From an uncultured Solirubrobacteraceae bacterium (GTDB taxonomy: Bacteria; Actinomycetota; Thermoleophilia; Solirubrobacterales; Solirubrobacteraceae): a stretch of 32,567 bases of DNA. The stretch lies in assembly GCA_902806215.1 (NCBI GenBank), contig CADCVT010000256.1, positions 1-32,567 on the forward strand. Direction: 5' to 3'. Below the pieces are notes generated by a model. The model saw only the letters and a program-made list of their open reading frames with translations, was not told where the DNA came from and searched no databases. Every line of letters begins with the position of its first letter. The stretch's first letter is position 1. The position numbers and the translations under genes were made by a program. Below, one piece after another: positions 1 to 8,775 of this stretch.

Positions 1-2
1 CC

Positions 3-3000
3 GTGGGCAGCAAGGGCGGCAACGGCGCGCTCGCCGTCGACGGCGTGGACGGCAGCCCGGGGCAGGGCGGGGCGATCTACAGCGCCGGCGCCCTCGACGT
101 CGCCGACGTCCGCTTCGAGGACAACGTCGTGCGGGGCGGCATCGGCGGCGAGGGCGGGGAAGGCGGCGAGGCGGGCAACGGCGGCCCCGGCGGACACGGA
201 GGCCACCCCCACGGCTCGGGAACCGTCGGCGGCGACGGCGGCAACGCCGGCCCTCCAGGGACCGCCACCTCCGGCGGTCGCGGAGGCCGGGGCGGCTCAG
301 GACAGGGCGGCGCGATCTACGCCGTCGGCTCGACTTCGATCGTCCGCGCGCACTTCGCGCGTAACACCGCCCATGGCGGTCCCTCCGGTCTGGGCGGGGA
401 CGGCGGATCCGGTGCCGGGGGCCAGTTCGGCCTACCGGGCCGGATCCAGATCGGTGGCGCGCACGGCAACAACCCGGACTGCAACCTGCTCGACGGCTAC
501 TGGTACGTCCAGTGCGGCCGGCCCGGGACGAGCACGGGCGGCGCCGGCGCCGACGGCGGTCCCAACGGCGAAGCCGGCGACGCGCTCGGCGGCGCGGTGT
601 TCTTCGAGGGAGTCCATCCGCCGCCGCTGAACGCGACGAACGAGGGCAACGCGGTCGTGGGCGGCAGCAACCTCGCCGCTGAGTGCGCGAGCGCGAACTC
701 CTGGCAGGGCTGCGGCACCGGGGGCTCCGGCGGCACCTCGAACTCGATCACGTGCGGGCACACGTGGTCACCGCACAACCAGCCTCCGTGCCCGCGCGCG
801 CTGAACGGCGGGAAGGGCTTCACCGGTGCGGTCGGCCGCGCGGAGAACCCGGACATCGCCTCCGACCAGGCCGACGGGCTGCGGGTCGTGCTGCGCTACG
901 CGGACGACCTCACGCCGGGCTACCGGTTCCCGCTCGGCGAGGACGTCCCGGCGCAGGTCGTCGTCTCGGTCGCCGACACCGCACCCGGGGCCATCAAGGA
1001 CATCGTGTTCGACGAGAACGGCGTGCTGGCCGAGGTCGAGAACGACGTCGTCGACCTCACCGTTCCCGAGCCGCCCGCGAAGTTCCAGCTCGCGCCCGGC
1101 GCGTCGCGCACCTTCGACGTGAAGATCAAGGGGCGCACGCGCGGAACGACCGCGCTGCGGACCGCCGTGGCGGGCAAGGACGCGCTCGGACGCACCGCGG
1201 AGTCCGCCGACCGCGAGGTCCTCAAGGTCGGTCACGACCTCCAGGTGACGCTCACGCCGACGCCCACGGAGCTCGACCTCGAGGTCGACCGCACGACCGA
1301 CCCGCCGACCATCAAGCCGAAGCCCGTCGAGCTCGCCGTCAAGGTCGAGAACGTCTCGGGCGAGGCGGTCAAGAACGCCAGGCTCGACCTACAGATGGCC
1401 GTCCGGTCACTCGTCGGCCGGGACCCGGCGGCGCCGTTCCCGCTCCAGCTCGAGGCTGCGCTCGGCCCACCGGAGACGCCGCTGACCAACGCCGCGGCGC
1501 GCGACCTCGAGGTCGGCGATCTCGCGGTGGGTGCTTCGAAGACGCTGCGCTTCCGCGCGCAGGCCAAGGACAAGGCGCTCGTCGACGTCATCGGCGTGGC
1601 GACCGGCAAGGCCGGCGACCCGGAGCGCACCGTCACCGGCCGCGCGAAGACCGAGGTCCGCATCGCGCAGCCCGCGCTCCTGCTGCTCACAGCGTCCGGA
1701 GACCGCCACGGCGCGGTCAAGGCCGGCAAGCGCTGGAACTTCGCCGGGCACGTCAAGAACCTCAGCCCGGACGAGGACATCACGATCTTCCTGCGCACGG
1801 TCAAGCGCGAGAACGTCGCCGAAGGGCAGCTCGACATGCTCGGCGATCCGGACGCCTGCGGGTGCGGCGTCTTCCGCCGCCTGGAGCCGGGGGAGCGCCT
1901 GCCGGTGTACGGGTCGGTCGTGGCGAGCACGACGACCGCCGGTACGCGTGGCTACCTGAAGATGGACCTCTCCGGCAAGCGCCACACGTACGACGACCAG
2001 GGCACCGCGGTCGACGTGCCGGTCGGGCCGACGCAGATCGTGATCGCCGAGGGCGCCGACGAGCGGACGCTCTCGATCGACCGGACGGACCCGCCGACCC
2101 CGGACTTCACCCTCACCGAGGCCGCATGGCTCCTGTCCGACAGCGCCGCCCGGACGCTCGGCGAGCGGGTGACCGGCGCGTGGGAGTCCGCTTCGGCGGC
2201 CTTGGCGTACGCCCAGTCGCTCGACATGGCGAGCGCCATGGCCGGCCTTCAGCAGGTCGCGCTCTACGTGCGCGAGGAGGTGCCGGAGGCCTACCAGGCG
2301 GCCAAGGACGACATGGTCCGCACGTTGCTGGCCTTCGACGACCAGCTCGACTCGGGACAGGCGCTGGCGATCGCCGACGAGGCGTTCGCGAAGGCGACGG
2401 TCGCCACGCGCGACGCGTACGACCAGATGACGTGGCAGGACGTCGCGACGAAGAGCGGCGCGGTCCTGGCCAGCAACGGACCGGACCTGGCGCTCGAGGC
2501 GGTGCTCCCGGCCATCGCGGCGTGCAAGCTGCTCAAGCGCGGGGGCAAGGCCGCGATGACGCGCCGCGCCGACGAGCTCGCCCGGACGCGGCCGGCGCGC
2601 ATCAACCAGAAGGGGCGCAACAGCCTCGAGCCGGGCGACGAGATCTCCGACCTGCTGGCGCGCAAGCTGTGGGGGGTCGACGGCGTGATCGACTCGCAGC
2701 TCCTGGCGTACGCCAAGGAGAAGAAGCTGATGATCGCCGTCCGGGACCGCAGCCCGGGGTCGATCCGGCGCCTGGCCGAGGGGATGCTGCCCAAGTGGGA
2801 GGCGGTCAAGGCCAAGAACGTCTCCGACCTCGACGTCCAGTGGCTCGGCTTCCACAAGACCCACCTCGACACGGCCATGCTCAAGCAGATGCCGCCCGAG
2901 GCGGACCTCGTGCGCCGGCTCAACGAGGCCAACGTCGACGAGGACACCTACTTCCAGGTGCTGGCTCGCTATGACCAGCGCAAGAAGGAGTGGGACGGCA

Positions 3001-4445
3001 AGGACCGCATGCAGATGGAGGCCTACGAGCGCGACGGGGTCATCATCAAGCCCACGGCCGAGGTCGGTCTGAACCCCCTGGACAACGGCATCCCGGCGGA
3101 CAACGTCTTCGAGGACGTCGACTACGAGCTGCTGCGCGCCGGCAAGAAGGGCGACCGGTCGGGCGAGTACCTGGAGGCGACGACGGACGGGCTGCCCGCC
3201 TACCAGCCTCGCGCTCACCACGACGGCAAGTTCCGGGCGATGACGGGCGACATGGACCCGATCGCGTTCCTGGACGAGAACGGCCAGATCCCGAGCGACG
3301 AGGTCCGCCAGGACATCTATCGCGACCTGGCCAAGATGGGCTTCCAGCATCCCGAGTCGCTGACCTGGAAGATGAAGGACCTCCGGTTGAAGTACCTGTG
3401 GGACTTCGACATCCGCAACCCGTTGGCCGACGCGCTGCTCGTCTACCACCCCGACGGCAGCCGTCGCGCGGGGTTCTTCGACTCGGGCAAGAGCCGCCTG
3501 GACGAGCCGGACAAGGGCTTCATGAAGATCGAGGGCACCACGCTGAAGTTCAGCGCCGGTCCGCCCACGGCCGGCCCCGTGCCGCTCGTGCTGCCGCCCG
3601 CGACCGACCCGCCCGTGTACCTCACGCCCGGCGGCTCGGCGGGGGCCAACCTCTCGAGCACCCCGGGCACCCGGCTCATCCGCCGCAACCCCAACGGCAC
3701 GTTCTCGGAGTGGACGCCCGAGGGCGGCTGGCAGCCGTACGAGCTGCCGTCCGGCCAGACGCTCACCACCCTGCCGCAGACCGCGGTCCGCACCGAGGTC
3801 AAGGCCGGCGAGACCCGCATCGACATCGCCGAGCAGGCCGCGCTGATCCTCGCGCCGGGGGCGCAGGCCTGGTTCAAGCCGGGCGACCTCGTCGTCATCG
3901 ACCCCGGCGGGCCGAACGAGGAGTTCATCACCGTCGAGGCGCTCGGCTCGATCATCGCCGCAGCTGCGCTCGAGAAGGACCACGTCCCGGGCGAGATGAT
4001 CGCGGTCGTCCCGCAGCGTGTGGCCGCAGCGGCCGGCGTCGACCAGGCTGCGACGCCCGCTCCGCCGGCGCTCGGGAGGGGCCCGGTGTTGCCCGTCGCG
4101 CCTCTGAGGCCAGCGGCCCCGCGGCTGTCTGCGGTGAAGCTCGACGCGAGGACGTTCAGGCGCGCGAAGGGCACGAAGCTCTCGCTCACGCTCGACCGCG
4201 CGGCGGTCGTCACCGTGACCCTGCGCCGCGAGCTCGCCGGCCGGCGCAAGGGCAAGGCGTGCTCGCGGTCGGCGAGGACGGGCAAGCGCTGCACGGTGCT
4301 GGCGGCGGCGGGCACGAGGCGCGTGGCCGGGAAGGCGGGCACGACGAGCGTCGCGTTCGGCAAGGGCCTCAGGCGCGGGCGCTACGTCGCGACCGTCGTC
4401 GCGGAGAGGTCCGCTCCCGTCACGCTGCGCTTCACCGTTCGCTGA
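3..4445 (+). CDS. Giant surface/secreted protein, 5'-partial: Gly-rich beta-helix-like repeats, CARDB-like region, helical region, EF/CyaA/ExoY-like nucleotidyl cyclase-like domain, and a C-terminal Solirubrobacterales-type beta-domain
   Basis: Continuous 1480-codon ORF open at the window edge. Repeats GQGGAIYSAGALDVADVRFEDNVVRGG / GQGGAIYAVGSTSIVRAHFARNTAHGG. C-terminal tail RTFRRAKGTKLSLTLDRAAVVTVTLRR...C...C...YVATVVAERSAPVTLRFTVR. Confidence 0.85.
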   Translation: MGSKGGNGALAVDGVDGSPGQGGAIYSAGALDVADVRFEDNVVRGGIGGEGGEGGEAGNGGPGGHGGHPHGSGTVGGDGGNAGPPGTATSGGRGGRGGSGQGGAIYAVGSTSIVRAHFARNTAHGGPSGLGGDGGSGAGGQFGLPGRIQIGGAHGNNPDCNLLDGYWYVQCGRPGTSTGGAGADGGPNGEAGDALGGAVFFEGVHPPPLNATNEGNAVVGGSNLAAECASANSWQGCGTGGSGGTSNSITCGHTWSPHNQPPCPRALNGGKGFTGAVGRAENPDIASDQADGLRVVLRYADDLTPGYRFPLGEDVPAQVVVSVADTAPGAIKDIVFDENGVLAEVENDVVDLTVPEPPAKFQLAPGASRTFDVKIKGRTRGTTALRTAVAGKDALGRTAESADREVLKVGHDLQVTLTPTPTELDLEVDRTTDPPTIKPKPVELAVKVENVSGEAVKNARLDLQMAVRSLVGRDPAAPFPLQLEAALGPPETPLTNAAARDLEVGDLAVGASKTLRFRAQAKDKALVDVIGVATGKAGDPERTVTGRAKTEVRIAQPALLLLTASGDRHGAVKAGKRWNFAGHVKNLSPDEDITIFLRTVKRENVAEGQLDMLGDPDACGCGVFRRLEPGERLPVYGSVVASTTTAGTRGYLKMDLSGKRHTYDDQGTAVDVPVGPTQIVIAEGADERTLSIDRTDPPTPDFTLTEAAWLLSDSAARTLGERVTGAWESASAALAYAQSLDMASAMAGLQQVALYVREEVPEAYQAAKDDMVRTLLAFDDQLDSGQALAIADEAFAKATVATRDAYDQMTWQDVATKSGAVLASNGPDLALEAVLPAIAACKLLKRGGKAAMTRRADELARTRPARINQKGRNSLEPGDEISDLLARKLWGVDGVIDSQLLAYAKEKKLMIAVRDRSPGSIRRLAEGMLPKWEAVKAKNVSDLDVQWLGFHKTHLDTAMLKQMPPEADLVRRLNEANVDEDTYFQVLARYDQRKKEWDGKDRMQMEAYERDGVIIKPTAEVGLNPLDNGIPADNVFEDVDYELLRAGKKGDRSGEYLEATTDGLPAYQPRAHHDGKFRAMTGDMDPIAFLDENGQIPSDEVRQDIYRDLAKMGFQHPESLTWKMKDLRLKYLWDFDIRNPLADALLVYHPDGSRRAGFFDSGKSRLDEPDKGFMKIEGTTLKFSAGPPTAGPVPLVLPPATDPPVYLTPGGSAGANLSSTPGTRLIRRNPNGTFSEWTPEGGWQPYELPSGQTLTTLPQTAVRTEVKAGETRIDIAEQAALILAPGAQAWFKPGDLVVIDPGGPNEEFITVEALGSIIAAAALEKDHVPGEMIAVVPQRVAAAAGVDQAATPAPPALGRGPVLPVAPLRPAAPRLSAVKLDARTFRRAKGTKLSLTLDRAAVVTVTLRRELAGRRKGKACSRSARTGKRCTVLAAAGTRRVAGKAGTTSVAFGKGLRRGRYVATVVAERSAPVTLRFTVR
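2730..3545 (+). other. Class II (Anthrax_toxA/ExoY-like) nucleotidyl cyclase-like domain, copy 1
   Basis: VRDRSPGSIRRLAEGMLPKWEAVKAKN (R 2742, G 2781, K 2793, K 2808, K 2814), MTGDMDP (D 3249, D 3255), FQHPES (H 3348), then LLVYHPDGSRR. Order and spacing of the first two motifs match edema factor R329/K346/K353 and D491/D493. Confidence 0.6.
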
Positions 4446-4469
4446 TGCGTTCGACGGCGGAGAACCGGC

Positions 4470-4504
4470 CGCTTCGCGCAATACGCCATATCTGCGTAGA
4501 AGCG
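4470..4504. terminator. Bulged hairpin between the two giant genes (possible terminator or attenuator)
   Basis: cgcttc-gcgcaa-tacgc-catatct-gcgta-gaagcg: 6 bp + bulge + 5 bp stem, no T-tract. Confidence 0.35.
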
Positions 4505-4516
4505 CAAGACGGGGGC

Positions 4517-4546
4517 TTGCGACCGGCACTCGGCCGGGACTAGTGT
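4517..4546 (+). promoter_or_regulatory. Putative promoter of the second giant gene (leaderless)
   Basis: TTGCGA - 18 bp - TAGTGT, then 6 nt (CGCTTC), then ATG at 4553. Confidence 0.55.
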
Positions 4547-4552
4547 CGCTTC

Positions 4553-7500
4553 ATGGGTCGCCCGAAGCTCCTCGTCTGCCTTCTCGTCTTCGTCCTCATG
4601 GGGCTCGGTGCGGCGAAGTCGGCGCCGGCCTACGAGGTGGATCTCGCGCTCGGCAAGACCCAGGTCGAGAGCACCGAAGGCAGCGATCCCCCGCGCTGCT
4701 CGTTCTTGGTCGTCCTGCCGTTCAGCGAGGTGCCGGGCGCGATCGGGTATCGCTGGAAGGGCCTCTACAACGGCTGGTACCACCTGTCGGACTCGAGGAC
4801 CCCGGGTCAGTGGACCGACACGCACGACGTCGGCGGCAAGACCTTCACCGCGCCGGCGGGCCAGCACTGGTTCACCGCGACGGGCGGCTCGGGACCGGCT
4901 CCGTGCGGCAACTACGCGGCCCTGTGGGAGATCCTCGAGGCGAAGGCGATCATGCCCGACCCGGTCATCAAGGGGAAGGTGCTGCGGGCCGATGGCACCC
5001 CGGCGGTCGGCGCGAGCATCAAGGTGACCCGGCCGGACAACACGACGTTCACCCGTGGCGTCTCGTCGATCGACGGCGCGTACTCGACGTCGGGTCTCGA
5101 CCCGCTCGGCGCGTACAAGGTCGAGGTCCTCGACAGCACCGGCCGCCAGTTCTGCGTCGCCCCGGCGTCGTCAGGGTGCTCGCTCTCGGCGACCCGCACC
5201 GTGCCGCCGGACGCCACCGTCGACTTCGTCGAGCGGACGCCGATGATCGTCGGGACGGTCGTGGGAGGCACCGACGGCACCCGTCCGAACGACGTCGCGC
5301 CGGCCGCGGACGTCCCGATCACGGTCAGCGGCGTGTCGAAGGCCGGGGCGCGCCTCAGCTTCTCCACGAAGACCGACGCGGGCGGCGCCTACGAGGTGCC
5401 CGTCCGCACCGGCGAGTGGGACGTCTCGTTCCCCGCGTACGCGTGCGTCCGCGACGTCGCGCCCTGCACGCAGACCAAGCACGTCTCCCTGCCGTCGAGC
5501 GACAGCAAGGCGCGCGTCGACGCCGTCGCGCGGGCGCCCGAGCTCCAGACCATCATCGAGGCGCCGGACACGAAGCTCGAGCAGAGCGCCGAGGGCTGGG
5601 TGGAGAAGACCGTGCCCGTCAAGATCACCGTGCGCAACAACGGGCAGGTCCCGGCGACGAGCGTGAACCTCGCGTACGACGACCTGCAGATCGGCACCCA
5701 CGGCACGCCGCTCGTCCCGGAGCTGCCCCTGAAGGCGGCGGGTCCGCCGGAGCGCAAGGCGCTCGGCGCGATCCCGGCGGGTGGCGAGCAGTCGACGACG
5801 ATCCCGCTGCGGGTCTGGGGCGACGGCGAGTACGACCTGAGCACCGCCGCCGTCGCGGTGACCGGCGACGGCCGCACGCTGCTGGCGCCGGGCAGCGGCA
5901 CGATCAAGATCGGCGGCAAGTACCTGCACGAGCACGTCGAGCTCGGCAAGTCGCGGGCGTCGGCCAAGATCCCCGGCTTCGTCCAGGGCGGCACGACGTT
6001 CACGATCCGCATGGAGCTGCGCAACCGCTCCTACGCGCACCGGGCGGTGGTCGACCTCGGCGGCCTGACCATGCGCGGCAACGCGTTCGACGGCCACGCC
6101 ATCGACGCAGGGAGCCCGATCCCCGAGCTCAAGACCGACGAGGCGGTCGCGGGACGGCGTCTCGTGCTCGTCGAGCCGCGCGACCGAAAGGACTTCGAGT
6201 ACGTCGTGCGGACGACGTCGTCCGACGCGTTCTCCAACGGCAAGTCGCCGCGCGGCGGGACGCGCGCGACGATCGCGGTGCCGGCGCTCGCGACCGGCTT
6301 CGAGCTGACGCGCGACGGCGACATCGGCGACGACATCGGCGCCGACCACGTCTTCCCGGACGGCGAGCGCTCGTACGTCGTGCCGATCGACGACTCCGCC
6401 CCTGTGTACGAGCAGTTCGACTTCGGAACGGCGGCGTCGTACTTCGCGTGGGGCGCGCTGCGTGGCGTGCTCAAGTACACCGCCGGCTCGATCAAGGGCG
6501 CGCTCACGGGCGCGCGCGACGTCGCCCGCGCGCCGTTCTGGCTCGGCTACTACACCGCGAAGCTCTACGACTCGATCCGCAACGACCCGAAGGCGAAGGA
6601 GGCGTTCCTCGCCAAGACGCGCGCGCTCGTCGCCGCCGCGTATCCGCCAGAGCTGTGGAAGAAGCTCGGCAACGTCGACGCCGCGATCAACAAGGCGGTC
6701 GAGGAGCACTACACGAAGCTCCTCAACGATGTCTACGCGGGCGACTGGAAGACCGCGGTGACGACGCTGTCCGAGGAGAGCACGGAGGGTCTCCTGACGC
6801 TGAAGGACACGCTGACCGGCGTGCGTGACCTCGGGAAGCTCGGCCTGAGCCTGCGCAACACGAACACGACGAAGCTCGTCGGCGACTACGCCAAGACGCT
6901 CGCGCCCGGGGCGCTGACGCGCTTCACGCCCGCGTTCAACGCGCTCAAGAAGGCCCACGAGGCGGACATGGCCGAGGTCGTGATCAAGCTCCGGCGCGTG
7001 CTGGACAAGCGGCTCGGCTACACGCAGGCCCTCGCCACGCTGAAGAAGACGGTGAAGGCCGGCTACGAGCTCAAGGACCTCGAGGTCCGCGGGCTCTTCG
7101 GCTACACCGAGCGCCAGACGCGCGCGCTGCGCAGGTTCGTCACGAAGGAAGGCAACGTGCTGGGCAAGGAGCTGCTCCTCGCCGCACGCTCGCGCGCGGC
7201 CGAGTCGGTCGAGTGGATCGCGCGCGGCGCTGTGCTCAAGGGCGAGGACTTCAAGGCCAAGAACGTCGCGATGGAGGACCTCTTCCTCGGCTTCGGCGGC
7301 AAGATGACCGACGCGCAGCGGCGCGCGGCGTGGGAGAAGAAGGACTTCCGCAACCTCGGGCGCATGGCCGTCGCCGACATCGCGTCGATGCAGGAGCGCG
7401 TCGTCAAGAAGCGCATGCTGGCCGCCGGCCTGACCGACGACATGCCCGAGTGGCACGCGGTCCTCGCCCGCCGCGAGGCGCGCATGAAGGAGGCCCTGAG

Positions 7501-8026
7501 CACCGAGAAGGGCATGGTGCGGTGGATGGTCAAGGCGGCCAAGGAGGGCAAGGTCACCATGCGGTGGAACGCGCTCGACAACGGCATGGACCCGACCCGC
7601 CTGAAGGTCGACCCGACGACGTACAGGTTCCGCCTGCGCCACGAGGACGGCGTCCGCATCCCCGAGATCTACGCGGTCGATGCCAAGGGCAACGGCAAGT
7701 GGCGGTCCATCACCGGCGACATGGACCTGCTGCAGCTCTCGAACGCCGACGGCACGCCGCTCACCGACGGCGAGCGGGCCAAGCTCTACATCCAGCTCGC
7801 GTCGAGCTCGCTCGGGCTCCTGCACCCCGAGACGGCGACGTGGATCAAGAAGGGCCTCTTCAACTTCTCGGCCAAGATCAACGAGTTCGTCCGCTCCGAC
7901 GTCATCCAGTTCGCCCCGGACGGCAAGGCGCGCAAGGTCGAGTTCATCAAGGAGGCGTCGTACTTCCGCTCGAAGAGCGACTACCAGATCATGTGGGCGG
8001 GCGGCTATGGGGTCATGACGCCCTAG
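4553..8026 (+). CDS. Giant secreted protein: signal peptide, FN3-like and carboxypeptidase-regulatory-like repeats, CARDB-like region, helical region, C-terminal EF/CyaA/ExoY-like cyclase-like domain
   Basis: 1157 aa. N-terminal MGRPKLLVCLLVFVLMGLGAAKSAPA signal peptide. VIKGKVLRADGTPAVGASIKVTRPDNTTF..SIDGAYSTSGL is CarboxypepD_reg-like. Confidence 0.88.
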   Translation: MGRPKLLVCLLVFVLMGLGAAKSAPAYEVDLALGKTQVESTEGSDPPRCSFLVVLPFSEVPGAIGYRWKGLYNGWYHLSDSRTPGQWTDTHDVGGKTFTAPAGQHWFTATGGSGPAPCGNYAALWEILEAKAIMPDPVIKGKVLRADGTPAVGASIKVTRPDNTTFTRGVSSIDGAYSTSGLDPLGAYKVEVLDSTGRQFCVAPASSGCSLSATRTVPPDATVDFVERTPMIVGTVVGGTDGTRPNDVAPAADVPITVSGVSKAGARLSFSTKTDAGGAYEVPVRTGEWDVSFPAYACVRDVAPCTQTKHVSLPSSDSKARVDAVARAPELQTIIEAPDTKLEQSAEGWVEKTVPVKITVRNNGQVPATSVNLAYDDLQIGTHGTPLVPELPLKAAGPPERKALGAIPAGGEQSTTIPLRVWGDGEYDLSTAAVAVTGDGRTLLAPGSGTIKIGGKYLHEHVELGKSRASAKIPGFVQGGTTFTIRMELRNRSYAHRAVVDLGGLTMRGNAFDGHAIDAGSPIPELKTDEAVAGRRLVLVEPRDRKDFEYVVRTTSSDAFSNGKSPRGGTRATIAVPALATGFELTRDGDIGDDIGADHVFPDGERSYVVPIDDSAPVYEQFDFGTAASYFAWGALRGVLKYTAGSIKGALTGARDVARAPFWLGYYTAKLYDSIRNDPKAKEAFLAKTRALVAAAYPPELWKKLGNVDAAINKAVEEHYTKLLNDVYAGDWKTAVTTLSEESTEGLLTLKDTLTGVRDLGKLGLSLRNTNTTKLVGDYAKTLAPGALTRFTPAFNALKKAHEADMAEVVIKLRRVLDKRLGYTQALATLKKTVKAGYELKDLEVRGLFGYTERQTRALRRFVTKEGNVLGKELLLAARSRAAESVEWIARGAVLKGEDFKAKNVAMEDLFLGFGGKMTDAQRRAAWEKKDFRNLGRMAVADIASMQERVVKKRMLAAGLTDDMPEWHAVLARREARMKEALSTEKGMVRWMVKAAKEGKVTMRWNALDNGMDPTRLKVDPTTYRFRLRHEDGVRIPEIYAVDAKGNGKWRSITGDMDLLQLSNADGTPLTDGERAKLYIQLASSSLGLLHPETATWIKKGLFNFSAKINEFVRSDVIQFAPDGKARKVEFIKEASYFRSKSDYQIMWAGGYGVMTP
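7178..8023 (+). other. Class II (Anthrax_toxA/ExoY-like) nucleotidyl cyclase-like domain, copy 2
   Basis: ARSRAAESVEWIARGAVLKGEDFKAKNV (K 7238, K 7253, K 7259), SITGDMDL (D 7718, D 7724), LLHPET (H 7823), VIQFAPDG. Homologous to copy 1, including NALDNGM/NPLDNGI. Confidence 0.6.
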
Positions 8027-8055
8027 TCGCCGGTCGTGCGCGTACGGTTCAGCGC

Positions 8056-8394
8056 GTGTCCCCGCTCTGGACCGCCGTGGCGACCGCCCGCACGGCCCAA
8101 CGCCATCTGCAGACCGCGCGCGAGCTCGAGCAGCGCTGGGAGCGCCTGACGCCCGAGCAGCGCGCGGAGGTGCGCGTCGAGCTCGACGCGATGCGCAAGG
8201 TCGGGGCGGCCGTGCAGCACCGGCTCACGTACGGCGCGCGCGGGTTCGTGGGGGAGTTCAAGGCGGCCAAGGACGGCAAGCCCTCGCCCGAGATCGACGA
8301 GGGCCGGCCGCTCGCCGAGAGCGTCGTCGACCTCGCCCGCGCGATCAACGCGGTGCGCGCCGCGCTGCAGCGCGCGGAGGCCGCGAGCGACTAG
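8056..8394 (+). CDS. Small hypothetical helical protein
   Basis: GTG start with TACGGT box 7 nt upstream. 112 aa, helix-rich sequence (TARTAQRHLQTARELEQRWERLTPEQRAEV...). Confidence 0.7.
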   Translation: MSPLWTAVATARTAQRHLQTARELEQRWERLTPEQRAEVRVELDAMRKVGAAVQHRLTYGARGFVGEFKAAKDGKPSPEIDEGRPLAESVVDLARAINAVRAALQRAEAASD

Positions 8395-8400
8395 CGCGGC

Positions 8401-8613
8401 TCAGATCACGTCCACGATCCTCACCACGAGGTCTTGCTCGACCTCGACGTTGATGCGGTCGTTGACAGCATCGTCGGTGCGGATGAGGTCTTCGCCGTCG
8501 CGCCGCACGACGCGGACCGAGCAGCCGGCTCGCTTCGCCGTCTGCTCCGCGGCGCGCAGGGTGGGCCCCGAGGAGCTGGCGTGCGTCGAACGCCGACGAA
8601 CGCGGGCGCGCAC
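8401..8613 (-). CDS. I78/potato-inhibitor-like small protease inhibitor family protein
   Basis: AAEQTAKRAGCSVRVVRRDGEDLIRTDDAVNDRINVEVEQDLVVRIVDVI resembles the Inhibitor_I78 pattern (RVV..DG......D...RINV.V....V). Confidence 0.6.
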   Translation of the reverse strand: MRARVRRRSTHASSSGPTLRAAEQTAKRAGCSVRVVRRDGEDLIRTDDAVNDRINVEVEQDLVVRIVDVI

Positions 8614-8775
8614 CCGTTATGAGGTGGCTGGGGCACGGGATCCGCTGCGCCGGTTGCGTGATCTCAGCCTGAAAGCGCGCCGCGATGCACAGCATCAGTT
8701 CACCAGGCGGGCGCTGCGAGTGGCGGCAGAGGAGCGCGAGGCCTAGGTAGGACGGAGAGGTGGCGAGGCGCGCGT

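Noticed and set aside
3-660. Mycobacterial PE_PGRS protein
   Set aside because: GGxGG-rich, but interspersed GGAI..N beta-helix repeats and no PE domain visible; better explained as a Gly-loop beta-solenoid.
683-2974. 763-aa plus-strand ORF in an alternative frame (and the similar 2990..4543 and 4543..6828)
   Set aside because: Arg/Gly/Pro-rich out-of-frame translation of the giant genes; no domains.
1407-4529. 1040-aa antisense ORF on the minus strand opposite gene 1
   Set aside because: Shadow ORF typical of very high GC DNA; Arg/Leu/Val-rich low-information sequence with no family features, opposite a convincingly coding frame.
5171-7825. 884-aa minus-strand ORF opposite gene 2
   Set aside because: GC-driven shadow ORF; the plus-strand frame carries a signal peptide and recognisable domains.
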